Positions 42,782 through 45,155 of a stretch of DNA of 45,155 nucleotides are shown here, piece after piece; within the stretch, counting starts at the first letter, position 1, and every line of letters begins with the position of its first letter. The DNA comes from DATILL01 sp035476575 (GTDB lineage: Bacteria; Actinomycetota; Actinomycetes; Mycobacteriales; JACQDL01): assembly GCA_035476575.1 (NCBI GenBank), contig DATILL010000051.1, positions 1-45,155 of the forward strand, in the 5' to 3' direction. A model generated the notes under the pieces. It made no database searches. It was not told where the DNA came from and saw nothing but the letters and a program-made list of their open reading frames with translations. The position numbers and the translations under genes are program-made.

Positions 42782-43312
42782 TCAGTGGGCCTGGTCGGCG
42801 AGCATTCGCAGGCCGTTGACGAGGCCGCCGACGAGGTCCCCGCCGGAGAAGGACGCGGACATCGACAGCGCCGCCAGCGCACAGGACCGGTCGGGCAGCC
42901 GCTTAGCGGACAGCTCGCCGGTCACGATCTCCAGCACCCGCTGGCCGGGCGAGACCGCGATCAGCACAGCCTCCGGGGCCGTCTCGCCGAGCTGGGCGTG
43001 CAGCCGCTCGGCGTGCTCCCGGACCGGCTCGTCCAGCGGTCCGACGTACACGCTGAAGGTGAGGCCGGTCTCCCGGCTGGACAGGGTCAGCGCCTCGTCC
43101 AGCCGCCAGAGCTGCTTGCGGGTGAACGGCGCGGGGCTCGGCCGCGCCCCGGACAGCTTCGTCACGGTCGGTACCTCGGTGGGCTGCTCGGGAGTCGACT
43201 GCTCGGGACTGGGCTGCGCTGAACTGGGCTGCTCGGGACTGGGCTGTTGGGGACCGGGCCGACCGGCCGGAGGCCGGATGGCCGTCGTGCTACCAGCTCC
43301 CATGTGCACCAC
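42782..43312 (-). CDS. DUF5130-like (TPM-related) protein
   Basis: The 176-residue protein has a Pro/Gln/Ser-rich N-terminal 45 residues with PSPEQ-type repeats, then a compact domain (RKQLWRLDEALTLSSRETGL, FSVYVGPLDEPVREHAERLH, APEAVLIAVSPGQRVLEIVT, CALAALSMSASFSGGDLVGG). This matches the DUF5130 family found next to pepN in actinobacteria, whose fold resembles TPM domains. The start may be ATG 43312 or ATG 43303. It overlaps the end of the next upstream gene by 23 bases, so these leftward genes are co-transcribed. The role is unknown. Confidence 0.8.
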   Translation of the reverse strand: MVHMGAGSTTAIRPPAGRPGPQQPSPEQPSSAQPSPEQSTPEQPTEVPTVTKLSGARPSPAPFTRKQLWRLDEALTLSSRETGLTFSVYVGPLDEPVREHAERLHAQLGETAPEAVLIAVSPGQRVLEIVTGELSAKRLPDRSCALAALSMSASFSGGDLVGGLVNGLRMLADQAH

Positions 43313-43589
43313 CCTTCGCTGTGGGGACGTCCGAGCCGAAGCCCGAGCGGGAGCCGGCGGGCAGCGCGGCGGGCGTGGGCCGACCTTCCAGCGAGGCGGT
43401 CGAGGAGCCGCCGGCGTCGGGGGTCCACTCGGGCTGCGGCAGGTACCACACGGGCTTGTGGTCCCACGGCTGGCCGGGACGGTACCTGGGGACGTGCACG
43501 GCGCCCGGCCCGAGCACCATCAGCGCGAGGCTGCCGAGGATGAGCGCCGGGACACCGGCGTACACCAGCACGGTCTGGATGACGGTCAC
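43290..43589 (-). CDS. Small membrane-anchored hypothetical protein
   Basis: The 99-residue protein begins with a membrane helix (VIQTVLVYAGVPALILGSLA, LMVLG) and continues with HVPRYRPGQPWDHKPVWYLP and a polar, Gly/Ser-rich tail. I chose GTG 43589, since upstream residues belong to the shadow of the amidase gene. It starts 25 bases after the amidase stop and overlaps the DUF5130-like gene, giving an amidase-membrane protein-DUF5130 operon. Function unknown. Confidence 0.75.
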   Translation of the reverse strand: MTVIQTVLVYAGVPALILGSLALMVLGPGAVHVPRYRPGQPWDHKPVWYLPQPEWTPDAGGSSTASLEGRPTPAALPAGSRSGFGSDVPTAKGGAHGSW

Positions 43590-43614
43590 GGCCAAACCGT
43601 ATCCGACCAGTCGT

Positions 43615-45069
43615 TCACCACAGTGCCGGGTGCCGGTCGAGCCAGGGCCGGGCCGCCTCGAGCTGCGCGGACAGCGACACCAGCAGCCCATCGGCTCCGT
43701 GCCGGCCGACCAGCATGGTGCCGATCGGCAGCCCGGCCCCAGCACCGGCGTCGTCCGGGCCGCCCAGGTCGTCGCCGGTCCAGTACAGCGGCACGCTCAC
43801 CGCAGGCTGGCCGGTCACGTTGTACGGGGCGGTGTAGCCGGCGTACCGCTTCTGCCGCTCGAAGTCAGCCGCGCCGTCGCCGTCCTCGTGGAACCAGCCG
43901 AGCGGGCGCGGCGGCAGGGTCAACGTTGGCGCGAGCAGCACGTCGTACGCCGCCAAGGCGTCCGTGCCCAGCCAGGACGCGACCTGGAGCTGCGCCCGGG
44001 CGCCGACGTACTCCGGGCCGGAGATGGCGCCGCCGCGCGCACGCAGGTACCGGGTGAGCGGCAGCAGCTCGCCCACCCGCATCGGGTCGACCGGCATCGC
44101 GCAGGCGGACACCGTCCAGATGACCTCAAACGCCGCCATCAGGGTGCCGGACAGCGGCGGCTCGATGTCGTCGACCTCGTGGCCGAGCGAGCCGAGCAGC
44201 GTCGAGGCGTCCTCCCAGGCGGCGCGCACGGCCGGATGCACCTCGGCCTCGGCCACGACCGGGACGAGGTAGCGGCCGATCCGCAGCCGGCCGGGCTCCC
44301 GGTCGGCGTGGGCGAGGAAGCTGTCGCCGGGCGGCAGCACCGGCCCGGCGAACAGGTCGCCGGGCATCGGCCCGGCCATCGCGTCCAGCATCGCCGCCGC
44401 GTCCCGAACGGTGCGGGCGATCGGGCCGTCGGTGCCCAGCCCGCTCACCTCGGTCCGGATCGGCCCGGAGGAGACCAGCCCGCGGCTCGGCTTGAGGCCG
44501 AACAGGCCGTTGACGCTGGCCGGGATCCGGATCGAGCCGCCACCGTCGCTGCCCTGCGCGAACGGCACCAGCCCGGCCGCCACCGCCGCCCCCGCGCCGC
44601 CGCTGGACCCGCCGGCGTACCGGCCGAGATCCCACGGGCAGCGGGCCGGCGGCGCGACCTTCGGCTCGGTGTAGCAGGGCATCCCAAACTCGGGTGTGTT
44701 GGTCTTGCCCAGGCTGATCGTGCCGGCCTCGCGCAGCTTGGTCACCACGTAGTCGTCCACGGGCGGAACGAAGTCGGCGTACGCCGCCGAGCCGAACGTC
44801 GTGCGTACCCCGGCGGTGAGGTTGAGGTCCTTGATCGCGGTGGGCACGCCGTGCAACGGCGGCAGGTCCGCCCCGGCCAGGACCGCCTGCTCGGCCTGTT
44901 TGGCCTGGTCGCAGGCGAGATCGTCGGTGACTGTGACGAACCCGCCGATGTCGGCGTCCAGCCGGTCGATCCGGGCCAGGTAGTGCTCGACCAGCTCCGC
45001 CGGGCTGACCTCGCGGCGCCGCACCGCCGCCGCCTGCTCCAACGCCGACATATCGTGCAGCTGCGCCAT
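43615..45069 (-). CDS. Amidase signature-family hydrolase
   Basis: The 484-residue enzyme has the Ser-cis-Ser-Lys triad of the amidase signature family: Lys80 in PTAIKDLN, Ser155 in GGSSGG and nucleophile Ser179 in GSDGGGSIRIPAS, with the correct 24-residue spacing between the serines. It should hydrolyse an amide; the natural substrate is not evident. It is unlikely to be GatA because no gatB or gatC is near and the C-terminal half is of the general amidase type. ATG 45069 gives a normal N-terminus. The 50-bp-type repeats begin 27 bases upstream. Confidence 0.92.
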   Translation of the reverse strand: MAQLHDMSALEQAAAVRRREVSPAELVEHYLARIDRLDADIGGFVTVTDDLACDQAKQAEQAVLAGADLPPLHGVPTAIKDLNLTAGVRTTFGSAAYADFVPPVDDYVVTKLREAGTISLGKTNTPEFGMPCYTEPKVAPPARCPWDLGRYAGGSSGGAGAAVAAGLVPFAQGSDGGGSIRIPASVNGLFGLKPSRGLVSSGPIRTEVSGLGTDGPIARTVRDAAAMLDAMAGPMPGDLFAGPVLPPGDSFLAHADREPGRLRIGRYLVPVVAEAEVHPAVRAAWEDASTLLGSLGHEVDDIEPPLSGTLMAAFEVIWTVSACAMPVDPMRVGELLPLTRYLRARGGAISGPEYVGARAQLQVASWLGTDALAAYDVLLAPTLTLPPRPLGWFHEDGDGAADFERQKRYAGYTAPYNVTGQPAVSVPLYWTGDDLGGPDDAGAGAGLPIGTMLVGRHGADGLLVSLSAQLEAARPWLDRHPALW

Positions 45070-45095
45070 GCCCGCGACGCTACCCGCCGGCCATT

Positions 45096-45155
45096 GTTGT
45101 GGTCACCTCTCCGCCGTGTGGTCACCTGTCGTGGCCTACCGGACCCGTGTGGTCA
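45096..45155. repeat. Second locus of the GTGTGGTCACC repeat, cut by the window end
   Basis: GTTGTGGTCACCTCTCCGCC, then GTGTGGTCACCTGTCGTGGC, then another GTGTGGTCA at the edge. It is the same family as 38943-39072 and again lies upstream of a gene start. Confidence 0.8.

Overview
The window is high-GC DNA (roughly 65-72% by eye) with GTG starts, GGAGG-type ribosome sites, a DtxR/IdeR-type iron box and a nei/rpiB/pepN neighbourhood like the one in mycobacteria. This points to an actinomycete; I cannot name the genus. No ribosomal or other marker gene is present to fix it.

Layout. 1-5200 is a decayed accessory region: a zinc-ribbon protein, a small membrane protein, a sigma-factor-like gene translationally coupled to a protein with a striking dipeptide-periodic repeat, a ParA stub, two broken paralogous secreted-protein genes and an IS5-type stub. 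5203-5497 holds tRNA-Pro(TGG) and tRNA-Gly(TCC). The 3' part of tRNA-Gly is repeated perfectly (47 bp) at 16192-16238. Between the two copies lies a 10.7-kb integrated element with integrase, excisionase, a RepSA-like rolling-circle initiator with upstream iterons, a regulator/NUDIX pair, a second regulator, and a cargo of a trypsin-NTPase-TPR protein with a Trypco1-type partner. No FtsK/TraB-like translocase is visible, so it looks replicative and mobilisable rather than self-conjugative.

Immediately after the element, 16336-21185 is a five-gene reductase operon of the glycine/sarcosine/betaine family: component B proprotein, selenoprotein B, GrdC, thioredoxin and selenoprotein A. Both selenoproteins are interrupted by an in-frame UGA at exactly the expected position, and selenoprotein B has a SECIS-like hairpin just downstream. 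Read naively they look like broken genes. The B proprotein lacks the cysteine that yields the pyruvoyl group in glycine-specific GrdE, and no grdD is present.

21400-28900 is a terpene island: cis-prenyltransferase, class I terpene synthase, trans-polyprenyl synthase and a squalene-hopene-cyclase-like enzyme in one operon, flanked by transposase remnants. The C-terminal part of an ImmA/IrrE-type gene lies on its left and an N-terminal part on its right, as if the island had landed in that gene. 29799-32577 is an iron-box-controlled DoxX and multicopper-oxidase pair with an AraC-type regulator. 32983-34728 is a two-gene unit of unknown function. 35360-45155 is a conserved chromosomal core (VOC protein, Eis-like acetyltransferase, Nei glycosylase, RpiB, metallo-beta-lactamase-fold protein, aminopeptidase N, DUF5130-like protein, amidase) with a dispersed 50-bp repeat in two upstream regions.
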